A DNA stretch of 64,000 nucleotides, from NCBI GenBank assembly GCA_963693315.1, contig OY856188.1, positions 163,886,002 to 163,950,001 on the forward strand. Direction: 5' to 3'. The notes beneath the pieces are model-generated. The model was not told the origin of the DNA, made no database searches, and saw nothing but the letters and a program-made list of their open reading frames with translations. Source of the DNA: Diogma glabrata (Eukaryota > Arthropoda > Insecta > Diptera > Cylindrotomidae). The position numbers were made by a program, and so were the translations under genes. This document shows, in pieces, positions 34,355 through 44,567 of the stretch (position 1 is its first letter; each line of letters starts with the position of its first letter).

Positions 34355-34400
34355 ATCCTTTGTTAATGGACTTATAGAGTCCGAAACTAGTCAGGAAATA
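34355..34400 (+). ncRNA. Hammerhead-ribozyme-like motif, right pseudo-LTR (weak)
   Basis: Third copy of the GGACT/AGTCC hairpin with CGAAAC. Same caveat on the core box. Confidence 0.3.
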
Positions 34401-34639
34401 CAAATAAAATTAACGATAAAATTGAAGTTTTGCCTGTTTGTTTTTGTTTTAATTTCTTTTGGGAAAAAATAATAATTAAAGGGTTTTTCTAAAAAATTTG
34501 TCGTTAAACAGTGAGTGAAAGTAATAGGTGATTACAATTCGTTAAAAAAAAAGTTTTTATATTCAACAAATATAATTTCATTCATTAATAATGGATCACT
34601 CACGTCACTCCGAAATTGATATTGAATATATTAATAAAT

Positions 34640-35205
34640 AATAGTTTGTTAAAGTTCTTAAAGGTTTGTCAACTTTTTAAACACATAAGTGATTACGGTA
34701 AAATTTAATAAAAAAACACACAATCGCGAATTAAACAGCGAACTGTCAAAAATATTGACAGATCGATTTGTTGTAAATCTTTTAATATTCATTGAAAACA
34801 GCCGTATATAAGAAATATTACTTGAGTAACAATTTTCTTGAATACTACTAAAATTATTATACATAAATAAAGTCGTATACAAGGAACTATCCTTGGGTAA
34901 GAATCTTCTTGGATTCTTCCTAAAAGTTGTACTTTAATAAAGGTTTATATAAGGGATAGAGTTCTTGAGTAAAAACATCTTGAATACTACCTTAAAAGTT
35001 ATATGTGAATAAAACCTTATAAAAGGTATTATACTTGAGTAACAGTTGCTTGAATATGCCCTAAATATTTATTATTGAATTAAGCCTTACTTAAGGAATT
35101 ATATAAGAAATTTAGTGAATCTAGTCTTTTACAAGCTTTTTTTAGGTGAAGCTTAATTTTTATTTATTTAGCGTATGGTTTTTTTTGTGACACATTAAAA
35201 AATTA
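34640..35205 (+). repeat. Right subterminal repeats of element X
   Basis: Loosely repeated units containing ACTTGAGTAAC, CTTGAATACTACC, AAAAGTT and GAATAAAGCCTTA at about 75-80-bp spacing. They resemble the words in the left part (ACTTGAATAAAGTGCT). Consistent with transposase-binding repeats of X, which is inference. Confidence 0.5.
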
Positions 35206-35216
35206 AACTTAAAAAT

Positions 35217-35243
35217 AGGTAGACTTTTCTATGAAATCTACCT
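35217..35243. repeat. GGTAGA...TCTACC hairpin, solo
   Basis: GGTAGACTTTTCTATGAAAT then CTACC: the same hairpin as at 7182-7207 and 46048-46073, here without the CCGTCTCCGCT and (TA)n neighbours, just beyond the 3' end of the RT gene. Confidence 0.55.
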
Positions 35244-35352
35244 AAAACAATACATGGATACACATTAAATGAACTTACAATCGATTTGATTGCGTGTCTT
35301 TTAAGTAAATTAAAAAGTAAAATATTCGAACATTGGGCATTACATTTGAACA

Positions 35353-36489
35353 TTAGATGTTTACATCGAGCGAGTCTATCCATGCTACTACATCGGGAGT
35401 TGCCAAATGGATGTCTGAGATGTTGCCATTGTAACGTCGAATTGGACACACAGTTGCAATGTGTTTTATAGTTTGCTGTGGAGCGCCGCAGTCACACTCA
35501 GGGGACTCTGATATGCCCCACTTGTAGAAAGAATCAGCACAACGTCCATGATTCGTTCTTATTCGGCTTAATGTAGTCCAGGTATGACGTGGCAAATCGA
35601 AACCAGGTTGGGTAGAAGTCGGGTTAGTAATAGAAAGGCCAGTTGTGTTGTAATGTTGCCAGGAGGTGTCCCAGGCATCCAAGATATTAAAATCAGTCGC
35701 CAGCAGGCCGCTGGCAGTTTTATGTGGAGGCTCTCTTGACTTCAATCGACAACGAGTGTGGTCACCGTAATATTCGTGCAAGGATAACGTGGTGTTGTTG
35801 GTTACCTTTTTATGTTCACGCATGAGAGCATGCGAGCGTCTGAGTGCAGGTGGAGCGATATTGCTTAACACAGGGAGCCAAGGTAAAGGAGTGGATCTGA
35901 TAATACCACTTATAGTACGCATCGTAGCATGCAGCTGGCTGTCAACTTTTTGAGTATGTGTGCTATTCAACCAGACTGGTGCGCCATACTCAGCCACTGA
36001 GTAAACCAGACTTAGAGCAGTTGTTCGGAGGGTAGCTGGAGTAGCACCCCATGTAGAGCCTGCCAGTTTATGCAATATATTGTTTCTCGTTTTAAGTTTT
36101 TGTGACGTATTTTCTAGGTGGAGTTTAAAAGAAAGAGTTCTATCGAGAGTAATGCCCAGGTACTTTGGCTGTTGATTGTATTTAATGACAGTGCCGTTAA
36201 ATAACACTGATAGTTCGTGTTTTGCCAGTTTGTTGTTTAAGTGGAAACAGGAGCTCTCGGTTTTACTTAGATTGGGAAATAAACTCCACGTTCGAAAATA
36301 GTCATTCATTATCGCTAGGTCAGTTGAGAGCAAATCCTCCAAAACACCCATGTCTTTGTTTTGAGTGGCCAGGGTCCAATCATCAGCGTAACCAAATTTC
36401 TTTGATGTTGTGTCAGGAATGTCATGAATGTACAGATTAAAAAGTAATGGCGCCAGGACGGAACCCTGTGGTAAACCATTGTTAAGCAT
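35353..36489 (-). pseudogene. Jockey/I-like non-LTR reverse transcriptase, 5'-truncated
   Basis: 378 codons, open to the edge with the X terminus at 36489. It begins in RT motif B (NGLPQGSVLAPLLFNLYIHD), followed by the catalytic FGYADDWTLATQ, PKYLGITLDRTLSF and the thumb region (LAGSTWGATPATLRTTALSL, AEYGAPVW). It ends with a Cys/His cluster, CDCGAPQQTIKHIATVC, typical of jockey-like proteins of arthropods. The endonuclease and RT motifs 1-4 are missing (5' truncation is normal for non-LTR insertions). The remaining frame has no stop, so the insertion may be fairly young. It sits inside element X, about 40 bp from its right end. No clear poly(A) tail was seen. Confidence 0.8.
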
Positions 36490-36528
36490 TTTAGAATTTA
36501 AAAACTTTAGGCGAAATTGTTACCTGGG

Positions 36529-36762
36529 AGAGCGACACTCTTGCCACTGGGGCCGTACTCGCCGATGCTAAACCCTATCGAAAATGTCTGGTCGATAGTA
36601 AAGAACTATGTCAAAGGGCGTCTCAGACTACCTTCCGTGAGGGCCCCTGGAGTAGGTGAGCAACGGCTCCAATATTTGGAACAAGTGGTGGAAGAAGCCA
36701 AAACTACAATAACAGGAGAGCACTGCGCCAAGGCTGTCCAGCATTCGTCGGTTTTCTATTAA
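36529..36762 (+). pseudogene. C-terminal piece of the RING-H2/DDE transposase
   Basis: Reads (G)RATLLPLGPYSPMLNPIENVW followed by SIVKNYVKGRL and about 45 more residues to the stop. The N-P-I-E-N-V-W motif carries the third catalytic acidic residue of Tc1/mariner transposases. The preceding sequence is the right end of element X (GTTACCTGGG). The last codons before X at 27363 fit this start in frame. A GTTATTCG array follows at 37106, as expected for the right TIR. It is orphaned from any start codon. Confidence 0.8.
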
Positions 36763-37105
36763 GCGGCTTTAAACTTAGAGAATATGAGTGTTGGCTCAAA
36801 ATTTTTAGTTTTTTATATTTGTTCGATAACTTTTTTAATTAAACATGTTTTTCTTCATTTACTACGATGTGTGTTCATTTCCCTCTCCTTTTTGTTCATT
36901 TACAAAGGTACGTGTGCACTTCCAATAATTTTTGGTTCATGTTTGATCTGAAGAGCGTTTTATGCAGCTGCAAAAATTTACGTTTGCAGTGCAAATTATA
37001 AGCAAAAGTAAAGAGGAACGCACTTGACAGGAAGACCACCTGGAAAATGGTAAAGAAAACGGCTGACCCTGCTCCAAAGCAGGAACGAGCAAAGAAGAAG
37101 AAGAA

Positions 37106-37513
37106 TCTCCCTTTATACTAATAATTTTGGGTATGAACGAATAACAGTGGTGATAAAACAAATAGCTTTGGAGAATATACGAATAACTTTGGGTATAAAC
37201 GAATAACAGTGGTGATTAAAGGAATAATTTTGGAAAATATACGAATGACTTTGGGTATAAACGAATAACAGTGGTGATTAAACGGATAACTTTAGAGAAT
37301 ATACGAATAACTTTGAGTATAAACGAATAACAGTGGTGATTAAACGAATAACTTTGGGTATAAACGAATAACAGTGGGGATTATACGAATAACTTTGGGT
37401 ATATACAAATAACTTTGGAGAATATACGAATAACAGTGGGTATAAACGAATAACTTTGGTGATAACACGAATAACTATGGGGATTAGATGAATAACAGCG
37501 GTAAAAGGTGTAG
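37106..37513 (-). repeat. GTTATTCG array, right TIR
   Basis: Inverse of 25725-26093: CGAATAAC units alternating with AGTGGTGAT or TTTGGGTAT, ending AAAAGGTGTAG. The unit order near the outer end (GGGGATTAGATGAATAACAG) matches the left TIR start exactly in inverse. Confidence 0.8.
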
Positions 37514-37809
37514 TGAATATTCTTCTAAAACTTATGATTAAAGAAATTTACACAAAAAATCAAATAAACAATATTAATTGGATCAAGAATTTACTCCTCC
37601 CCCTTTCTCCCAATACAAATAAATTTTCAACAGTATTCAATATATGTATCTTCAAACATAATATAAACATTAAATATTTAGATTATATTTAATGAACAAC
37701 CAAGGCAAGTTTGAAACAAAAATAGATACGAATAATTCAATACAAAAATTTATACGTGAATTAATCAATTATCAATCGCAGAAATATCTAATCTTATTTT
37801 AAAAACATT
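37514..37809. other. AT-rich spacer
   Basis: Nothing recognised. Confidence 0.4.
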
Positions 37810-38091
37810 TTAGCATGCAAAATATTGAAAAGAAGACCCTTTAAATTTTTTAATGGAGTGTTCTAGTTTTATGTCACGGCTTAAAGAGTTCCATAGTTTA
37901 ACCCCATTTACAAAGAAGGAAGCTTGTCGAGCTTTAGTCTTACAATTAGTTGGCAAATTAATGGTCATAGTTCGCGATGATCTGGAGAAATTTAGCTGAT
38001 TAAAAAGATACAATGGCTTTCTATATTTTATTAATTTAAACAAAAACAAAGAGGTTATATACTTAAGATAATTACGTAGATCACAATTCAA
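37810..38091 (-). pseudogene. C-terminal fragment of a non-LTR retrotransposon ORF2
   Basis: 93 codons ending at 37810. It contains RQASFFVNGVKLWNSLSRDI followed by KKFKG, like the conserved QSFFxxGxxLWNSLP...F segment at the C-terminus of several non-LTR retrotransposon proteins. Upstream it is cut by element X copy 3 (TIR at 38106). The RT itself is absent. Confidence 0.6.
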
Positions 38092-38105
38092 AATATTCTT
38101 AGCAT

Positions 38106-40085
38106 CCCAGGTAACAATTTAACTTAGGTAATCATTGAGTAAAGCTTTAAAAGAGGAATTTAAAATGGAAGGGGATATTTAAAATTCTTGAACTATGCAT
38201 GAGAAAAGTTTTATACAAGCTCTACTCAACAAGAAAAGGCGTATGAAAAAATATTCTTTATTCAAGAAGACATATATGGGTAGTTCTACAAACATGGGAA
38301 TTTTGGACGGCTCTGCTTATTTCGTATATTAATATGAAAAAAAAATTTTGTTTTCACATGAAATTTGTAAACCTTAACTATGTCTAGCTGGTCACCCAAA
38401 ATAAACCCGTTTCGAAATATACGTCTTAGAAAAAAAATTATTCAAAACGTCAAATTATCAGTCCCCTGGCGTTCAAATTCAAAGCTGGTAAACTAAATAA
38501 TCAATGATTCTAAGTGTGTAGAGACAAATTTACTCTGTAGTAATAATTTTGAATAATGATGCTTTAATAATGTGTAAATAATCATAACATTACTCTATAT
38601 TTCATATAATATATATCCAATTAAAGTTTGTCCCACCAATTTGTTATTATTCTCCTGCTCAATCAAAACACATCGAAAATATTGGAAATTCATATTTCTA
38701 TCAAGTTATCGCTCGTCACAGGAATTAATTAAAGTTCAATAAATATAATATTGCATGTGTTTTAGTTAGTCCGAGGTTTTATCATTCAAAACAGTCATCA
38801 TTTGTAGCAAGATCGTGTGTTGTCCAGTCAAATTATCAGTCCCCTGGCAAGTATTTTCGTAAAAAGTATTTTAATTACAGGTAATTTTGTAATTTTATAC
38901 GTCGTGAATATGTATTGCCTTGGTAAAGAATCCGTTTATTTTTTTTTAAGACGTAATTTTGTCATTTTTAAGCGAAATACTGATAAATTATCAGTCCCCT
39001 GTTCTCAGTCCCCTGGAAAATTTAGATGCGGGCAGACTTAGATAAATGTTTATTTCGTATTTTGAGATAATATTGAGACAATTTTGAGTTAATTTAGGAT
39101 TAAGAAGGATATTTTTTAATTTTGACTCTTGTATTTTTGTGTTTTTTTTTTTTTGTTTTTTTTTTTTTCTTTTTTTGTTTTTTTTTTTGACTGGCCACAT
39201 TCAGAAACCTTGAAAGAACGTCATCAACTTTAACTAAAACTAGTTGCCAGAACTTATACGCAAAAAACATGTCGTGCCGTAATAAGCTCCATTTTCTTCC
39301 TTCGTGTGTAGAACTACCCATATAATGCTTTATACATGTTTTATATAAGTGTTTGAATAAAGTTGTACAAAAGTTGTTATTCAAGGCTTATTCAAATACT
39401 GTCAAAATGTTACTTGAATAAAGTGCTTGAGTAAATCTTTACTCAAGAGCTTTACACAGTGCCTATTCAAGAAGCGATGGCACTGAAAAAAAAATTGTGA
39501 TTGTTTCCTTTAGTTATTTTGGTTAATTGGCGCATTAAACTCTTTTTTTTTGCATATTGCTGCTATTGAGTTAATCTTTTATCGGAAATCACAAAATTTA
39601 TTTTACACATTTCACATCTTTAGAAACGCCTGTAGCAGGGATCGAACTCATAACCTTTGATTCTCCAGGACCGTACGCTATCCACTTCTCTATTTAGCAG
39701 CTGTCATAAAGGAAATTGAAACTTAATCACTTTTGTTTAACAAATTATTTGTACATATTTCAAGTTTCCGACCACTACCACGACTATGAATTAATTTTTA
39801 TTCAAACATTTTGATTAGGAATGCATATAAAAGTGTACTAATGGTTTCCTAAAATGAGAATATATGGGTTTTTCTTAAAAATAATATTGGTCAATCTCGA
39901 AAAGAAAATAATTTTGCGTATTCATATACGATATCTACGCATGTGTTTCCATTCAATTGTACGATTAAAAATGATTAAAGAATAAAAATAAAATAAAAAA
40001 AGGAAAATAAAATTCATAAATAAAAACGTGCCTGGCAGGAATCGAACACAGGCCCTATAACGTCTTCCTCATCGTTTACCCTACA
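38106..40085 (+). mobile_element. Element X, copy 3 (interrupted, 3'-truncated)
   Basis: CCCAGGTAACAATTTAACTT at 38106 starts a copy collinear with 27364-28260. It is interrupted at 38278-39319 by another element. It holds both tRNA-like modules (39613-39715 and 40025-40085) and stops inside module 2 at GTTTACCCTAC. Confidence 0.75.
38278..39319. mobile_element. TIR element with repeated ATCAGTCCCCTGG motif, inserted in X
   Basis: TIR GGGTAGTTCTACA at 38278 and its complement ending 39319. ATAT flanks both sides, and removal restores the X sequence 'acatatataatgc'. Inside, AATTATCAGTCCCCTG occurs at about 38453, 38830 and 38986, with a further CTCAGTCCCCTGG at 39004. There is a T-rich run at 39138-39189. 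No convincing coding frame. Non-autonomous; superfamily unknown. Confidence 0.7.
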
Positions 40086-40119
40086 TCAAAATATGAAACT
40101 AATGATTCAACACTCTAAG

Positions 40120-42599
40120 ATGTCTTGAATTACTGATGCTGCTTTCCAGAATTATAAAACATTAATTGACTTTGTTTCATGTGGTGAATTAACAGAAGAT
40201 TGTCATACTTTGAAGTGCAATGAATGTTCAAAAAAACTTCAACAACTGGAAGAAAGATTACTAAATGATTTTGACGTTATAGACCAGGGTCGATAATTTT
40301 TGAAAACAAAAAAAATAATAGTAGGATGAAACCCATTAGAAAAGGAGGAGAATATTATAAAAATGAAAGGAAAAATAATTTACGGGCGATCTGAGGTCGG
40401 GAAGGGGAAGGGGTGAGTTTTTAAGGGTAAAAAAACGGTTTATCTCGATTTCCGGCAAAACTAAAAGTCCTATGGAAAAAATTTATATGGCAAAGTTGTA
40501 GGTAATAAAAAGATCTAAAACTTTGATTTAGGCACTTTTTTCACATTACCTCAAAATTTATGTGAAAAATTCAAAAAACCAAGTTTTTGGTTTTTTATTT
40601 TTATCTTTTACAAAAAAATTTTTTTTTTCACGAAATTTGGTGAAAACTTACCTTTTTATGTCCCAAATACGCTGTAATTTATTTGATTTGAAATTTTTAT
40701 TTGGTCACCTTATTTTGAATTAATATTGAAAAAGCACCCTAATTTTCAATCGAAAATTCACCCGTCAAAATATCAGCTTTTTTCAAAAAGTTGGTATGCT
40801 TTCTGTTCGTTGAAATCTCTACTTTCCGATGGGAAAAAAAAAATATATTACTATAGTAAATCTTCTCAGAAAATGCAAAAAATGAATTGAATTTTTGATT
40901 GAAAATTAGGGTGCTTTTTCGATATTAATTCAAAATAAGGTGAAAAAATAAATATTCAAATCAAATAAATTACAGCGTATTTGGGACATAGAAAGGTAAG
41001 TTTTCACCAAATTTTGTGAAAAAAAAAAAAATTTTTTTGTAAAAGATAAAAATGAAAAACCAAAAACTATGGTTTTTTGAATCGAAAATTCAATTCATTT
41101 TTTGCATTTTCTGAGAAGATTTACTATAGTAATATATTTTTTTTCCCATCGGAAAGTAGAGATTTCAACGAACAGAAAGCATACCAACTTTTTGAAAAAA
41201 GCTGATATTTTGACGGGTGAATTTTCGATTGAAAATTAGGGTGCTTTTTCAATATTAATACAAAATAAGGTGACCAAATAAAAATTTCAAATCAAATAAA
41301 TTACAGCGTATTTGGGACATAAAAAGGTAAGTTTTCACCAAATTTCGTGAAAAAAAAAATTTTTTTGTAAAAGATAAAAATAAAAAACCAAAAACTTGGT
41401 TTTTTGAATTTTTCACATAAATTTTGAGGTAATGTGAAAAAAGTGCCTAAATCAAAGTTTTAGATCTTTTTATTACCTACAACTTTGCCATATAAATTTT
41501 TTCCATAGGACTTTTAGTTTTGCCGGAAATCGAGATAAACCGTTTTTTACCCTTAAAAACTCACCCCTTCCCCTTCCCGACCTCAGATCGCCCGTAAATT
41601 ATTTTTCCTTTCATTTTTATAATATTCTCCTCCTTTTCTAATGGGTTTCATCCTACTATTATTTATTTTTACTTTTTATTATTTTTAAAGGCTTCTATCC
41701 TGGTCTATTAAAGCAATCCTTCAAGTCAAATATCAACAATAAAATACCACTGATCGATGCAATTTGAATACTTTAATAGAAACTGTAGAAGAATTTATGA
41801 AAAAATTTATTTACCGTTTACAAATTTTGATACCACACAACTTTATAGCAAAACAGCAATCTACATTCATTGAGGAAAAAAAAATTTAGAAGCAGGAAGT
41901 GCTTCGTTCAAGGGGGATTTTTCTGAAAACTACGGCTTCTTAATTCAGGATGCGATTCAAGGCTATGATTATAATAATTCAAAGGCTACTATTCATCCAT
42001 TTGTCATTTATTTTAAAAGTGCCGCAAGTGAATATAATATACAGCACCGAGGTTTTATACTCATTTCGGATATGAACGATCACAACAGTACTACAGTCCA
42101 TCTTTTCATTACAAAACTTATTGAAGTCATCAAAACGCATATAAATTCTAATATTACGAAAATAATTTATAACACTGACGGTGCACCTTCTCAATACAAA
42201 AATAAACATAACCTAATTAGCTTATGCCACCACAAAAAAGACTTTAAGGTTGATGCAGAATGGCATTTTCATGCTACCAGCCATGGAAATGGACCCTGTG
42301 ATGGAATTGGTGGTACACTGAAGCGTGCTACACACCGTTATAGTATAGGGAGCAAAGATATTATTGATACACCAAAAAAACTTTTCGGGTGGGCTTTAAA
42401 ATGGGAATCTACCATGAACTTTGGATACGCCGATAAAAATGAATATCAATTAACAAAAAAAAAAATACAAAATCGATATAAAAATGCGATTACTATAAGT
42501 GGAACTCAAAAATTTCATTCTTTTGTACCATTAGATACTAAGACAATAAATGCAAAAATGTTTTCCAACTCAAAAGAAACTTTTGTTAATGTAAAATAA
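40120..42599 (+). pseudogene. RNase-H-like transposon protein (GDFSENY type), split by a foldback element
   Basis: The 5' piece at about 40137-40279 reads AAFQNYKTLIDFVSCGELTE with CHTLKCNECSKKLQQLEERL, including a CxxC pair. It resumes after 41708 in broken frames (HNFIAKQQSTFIEEKK, GDFSENYGFLIQDAIQGYDY). The longest open piece is 42072-42599: IIYNTDGAPSQYKNKHNLIS, then AEWHFHATSHGNGPCDGIGG and TLKRATHRYS. The Asp residues in GDFSENY, NTDGAPSQYK and PCDGIGG sit at intervals suggestive of an RNase-H/DDE fold. This family is multicopy and unnamed in many invertebrate genomes as far as I recall. Stops and a frameshift before 42072 plus the 1.4-kb insertion make it non-functional. A DDE role is inference. 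Confidence 0.6.
40280..41707. mobile_element. Foldback element with TTA target duplication
   Basis: Ends TAGACCAGG and CCTGGTCTA, flanked by TTA on both sides. Arms of about 600 bp (40280-40890 and 41080-41707) are inverted; the centre repeats part of the arm in direct orientation (about 40890-41075 like 41235-41400). Excision would restore the coding frame around FDV. The TAGAC end and TWA duplication match the palindrome at 9747-10302. PIF/Harbinger affinity is inferred. Confidence 0.8.
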
Positions 42600-43080
42600 G
42601 TAAATAATTTTTAATAACTATATTTATTTTCACATATATAATTTGTATGATACTTTAAAAAGTTTATTCAATAATAAAATATTTGTAATTTAATGTTAAA
42701 ATACAATCTTTTACTTTATGACCATAATAACATAATACGAACATAATAATTCTCCAGTCAAAAGTTCCCAAATAGATTTAGTTATTTAAACGGTTTTTTT
42801 GTTTGCAGTCGAGACTGTCAAATTATTTTTTATAAGAGTGACAAGTAATTACTAAAATTGACAAATAAACATTTCATTTTTTTATGCCAACTAATACAAA
42901 GAAAATAATTGCAGAAGTGTTTTCCTATTCAAAAGAAACTTCTGTTTGTAAAATAAGTAAATCATTTTTAACAATTGTATTTATTTTATTTATTGTACTA
43001 CATATATAATTTTTATAATGTTTTAAAAAGTTCATCTAATAATAAAATATTTGATATTCAACATAAAAAAAAATCTCTTA
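42600..43080 (+). repeat. Duplicated 3' end of the GDFSENY-type gene
   Basis: 42920-43070 repeats 42560-42710: TCAAAAGAAACTT, GTAAAATAAGTAAAT and AATAATAAAATATTTG, diverged, at an offset of about 360 bp. Confidence 0.6.
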
Positions 43081-43537
43081 GTTTATAACGCCATTTTTAT
43101 AATTTTCCTTCAGAACAAAAAAAACTGATTCCCGACAGTCATATGCACAACGAATTTTATCTTTAAAACGAAAAATAACGCTAGTCTCAAACTTTCACAA
43201 GTGGTTAGATATAGAATAAGCTTCAGTATTGTTTAAAAAAAAAAAAGGCTATGCCATCTTTTTTCTTATGTTACACCGTTAAAAATTATTTCAAAAAATT
43301 AACAGTGTACATTTTTAAAAACTTTGTTCTAATACCTATTCAACGACATATCATTTATGAAAATCGATTGAGTAGTTTTTCTACAATCGCTCGTCAAAAT
43401 GCACTCACATCACAAAATAACAAAAAATTGAGGGGCACCCTGTGAAGACCCCTGGTCGAAAAAAAAAATTCCAAGAGAACTTGTATTTTTTATTTATCAA
43501 AGACTATCTATAAACAAAAAATAATCAAAATTAAAAG
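43036..43537 (+). repeat. Direct repeat R, copy 1, ends at assembly gap
   Basis: Matches 44568-45109 over about 500 bp (CTTAGTTTATAACGCC, ACTGATTCCCGACAGTCAT, GAGGGGCACCCTGTGAAGAC). It runs into the N block. Confidence 0.8.
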
Positions 43538-43737
43538 NNNNNNNNNNNNNNNNNNNNNNNNNNNNNNNNNNNNNNNNNNNNNNNNNNNNNNNNNNNNNNN
43601 NNNNNNNNNNNNNNNNNNNNNNNNNNNNNNNNNNNNNNNNNNNNNNNNNNNNNNNNNNNNNNNNNNNNNNNNNNNNNNNNNNNNNNNNNNNNNNNNNNNN
43701 NNNNNNNNNNNNNNNNNNNNNNNNNNNNNNNNNNNNN
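43538..43737. other. Assembly gap (200 N)
   Basis: Exactly 200 N, so the gap length is probably a placeholder. The frame crossing it is meaningless. Confidence 0.99.
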
Positions 43738-43916
43738 GAGAAACCTGCTTTATCTTAGAAAAATGTGTATTGAATTTGTCAATAGATGGATTTTTTGAGG
43801 CCAATAACTTTACAACCCATCATTGTTATTTGTTTTGACGTTTGTTTGTTGATGTAATTATTTTTAGGTTTTTGTTTACAAAAAGTAATGTTGGTTTGTT
43901 ATTGAGTTTTTAAATG

Positions 43917-44280
43917 TTCAATAAATGTATTATATTGTAGTGGATAATAGTGGTTTAAATGTTAATAAGTGTATGGTTGATGATTGTGATTTAGATATTA
44001 ACAAATGTGTTGTTGATGATTGTGTTGTTCAAATGTTAATAAATGTATTGTTGATAATAGTGTCGGTTAAATGTTAATAAAAACATTGTTCATTTTAGTG
44101 GTTTAAATGTTAGTACGTGTATGGTTGATGTTTGTGGTTTAGATGTTAGCAAATGTATTGTTGACTGATTTGTTAAATGTTAATGTTAATGGTATGTTTA
44201 ATGTAAAATAATTGTGTTGTTGATGATTGTATAGTTTAATTATGTGTTGTTTAAATGTTCTGTTGATTATGGTGTCGTCT
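43917..44280 (+). repeat. Degenerate minisatellite, about 45-50-bp unit
   Basis: Repeats of AAATGTTAATAAATGTATTG TTGATGATTGTGGTTT with variation, about seven units. TG/TTG-rich on the plus strand. Confidence 0.6.
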
Positions 44281-44282
44281 TA

Positions 44283-44520
44283 AATGTTATGTTGAGTAAG
44301 GTGTCGTTTTGGCTTTAACAACGAGTTTTTGTCATATGGTGATTTTTTCAGTTTTAGGATCATAATCACATCTGCTACTTTCCATTGCATCGGTACATAC
44401 CTTAATCGAAATTCTGCATTAATGATATGAAGTATTTTGCGCCTACCCTTATCAGGTTGCATTTTAACAACTTCACTGGTGATTAAATCGTAGGAGCCTT
44501 TTTTGGAACCAAAATGGTAC
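44283..44520 (-). pseudogene. Jockey-like RT fragment (N-terminal RT region)
   Basis: Minus-strand reading gives KKAPTI, then KGRRKILHIINAEFRLRYVP followed by MQWKVADVIMILK, which corresponds to the KAPG...L.NA.LRL.YVP..WK.A.VIMIPKPGK region before RT motif A of jockey-type elements. A stop and frame shift lie upstream at about 44480. Short relic. Confidence 0.65.
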
Positions 44521-44567
44521 GTATTTCTTCTTTAATAATGTAATAATAAAAAGGTAAAAAGTAAAAA

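Larger units (their letters stand above)
31047..34636 (+). mobile_element. Penelope-like element with two pseudo-LTRs
   Basis: Direct repeats 31047-31713 and 33969-34636 (about 667 bp, very similar) bracket the element. Each repeat spans the last part of the GIY-YIG frame, the 3' non-coding region and the first 15 codons of the main frame (MDHSRHSEIDIEYIN). This is the partial-tandem arrangement expected for Penelope pseudo-LTRs. Confidence 0.85.
27364..36528 (+). mobile_element. Element X (full TIR-to-TIR copy with passengers)
   Basis: TIR CCCAGGTAACAATTT at 27364 and its complement ending at 36528. The flank is GAG / (G)AG, a 2-3-bp target duplication in the transposase gene. Left part 27364-28370: CTTGAATAA words and two tRNA-like modules. 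Right part about 34640-35200: four or five loosely repeated units with ACTTGAGTAAC, CTTGAATACTACC and GAATAAAGCC at about 75-80-bp spacing. Between them lie the Penelope-like pair and near the right end a jockey-like RT piece. X itself encodes nothing I recognise, and the superfamily is not assigned. Confidence 0.6.
25725..37513 (+). mobile_element. Nested Tc1/mariner-like transposon interrupted by element X
   Basis: The left TIR array (25725-26093), transposase 5' part (26345-27363), X and its passengers (27364-36528), transposase 3' part (36529-36762) and inverted TIR array (37106-37513) together read as one transposon. Without X it would be about 2.6 kb. The residue numbering of the join works: DEGG before X continues with RATLLPLGPYSPMLNPIENVW after it. 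Spacing from the second Asp to the Glu is 37 residues (DD37E) in that reading. No clear TA duplication flanks the outer ends. Confidence 0.75.

Noticed and set aside
43508..43804. Open frame across the N gap
   Set aside because: Most of its codons are N; not evidence of a gene.
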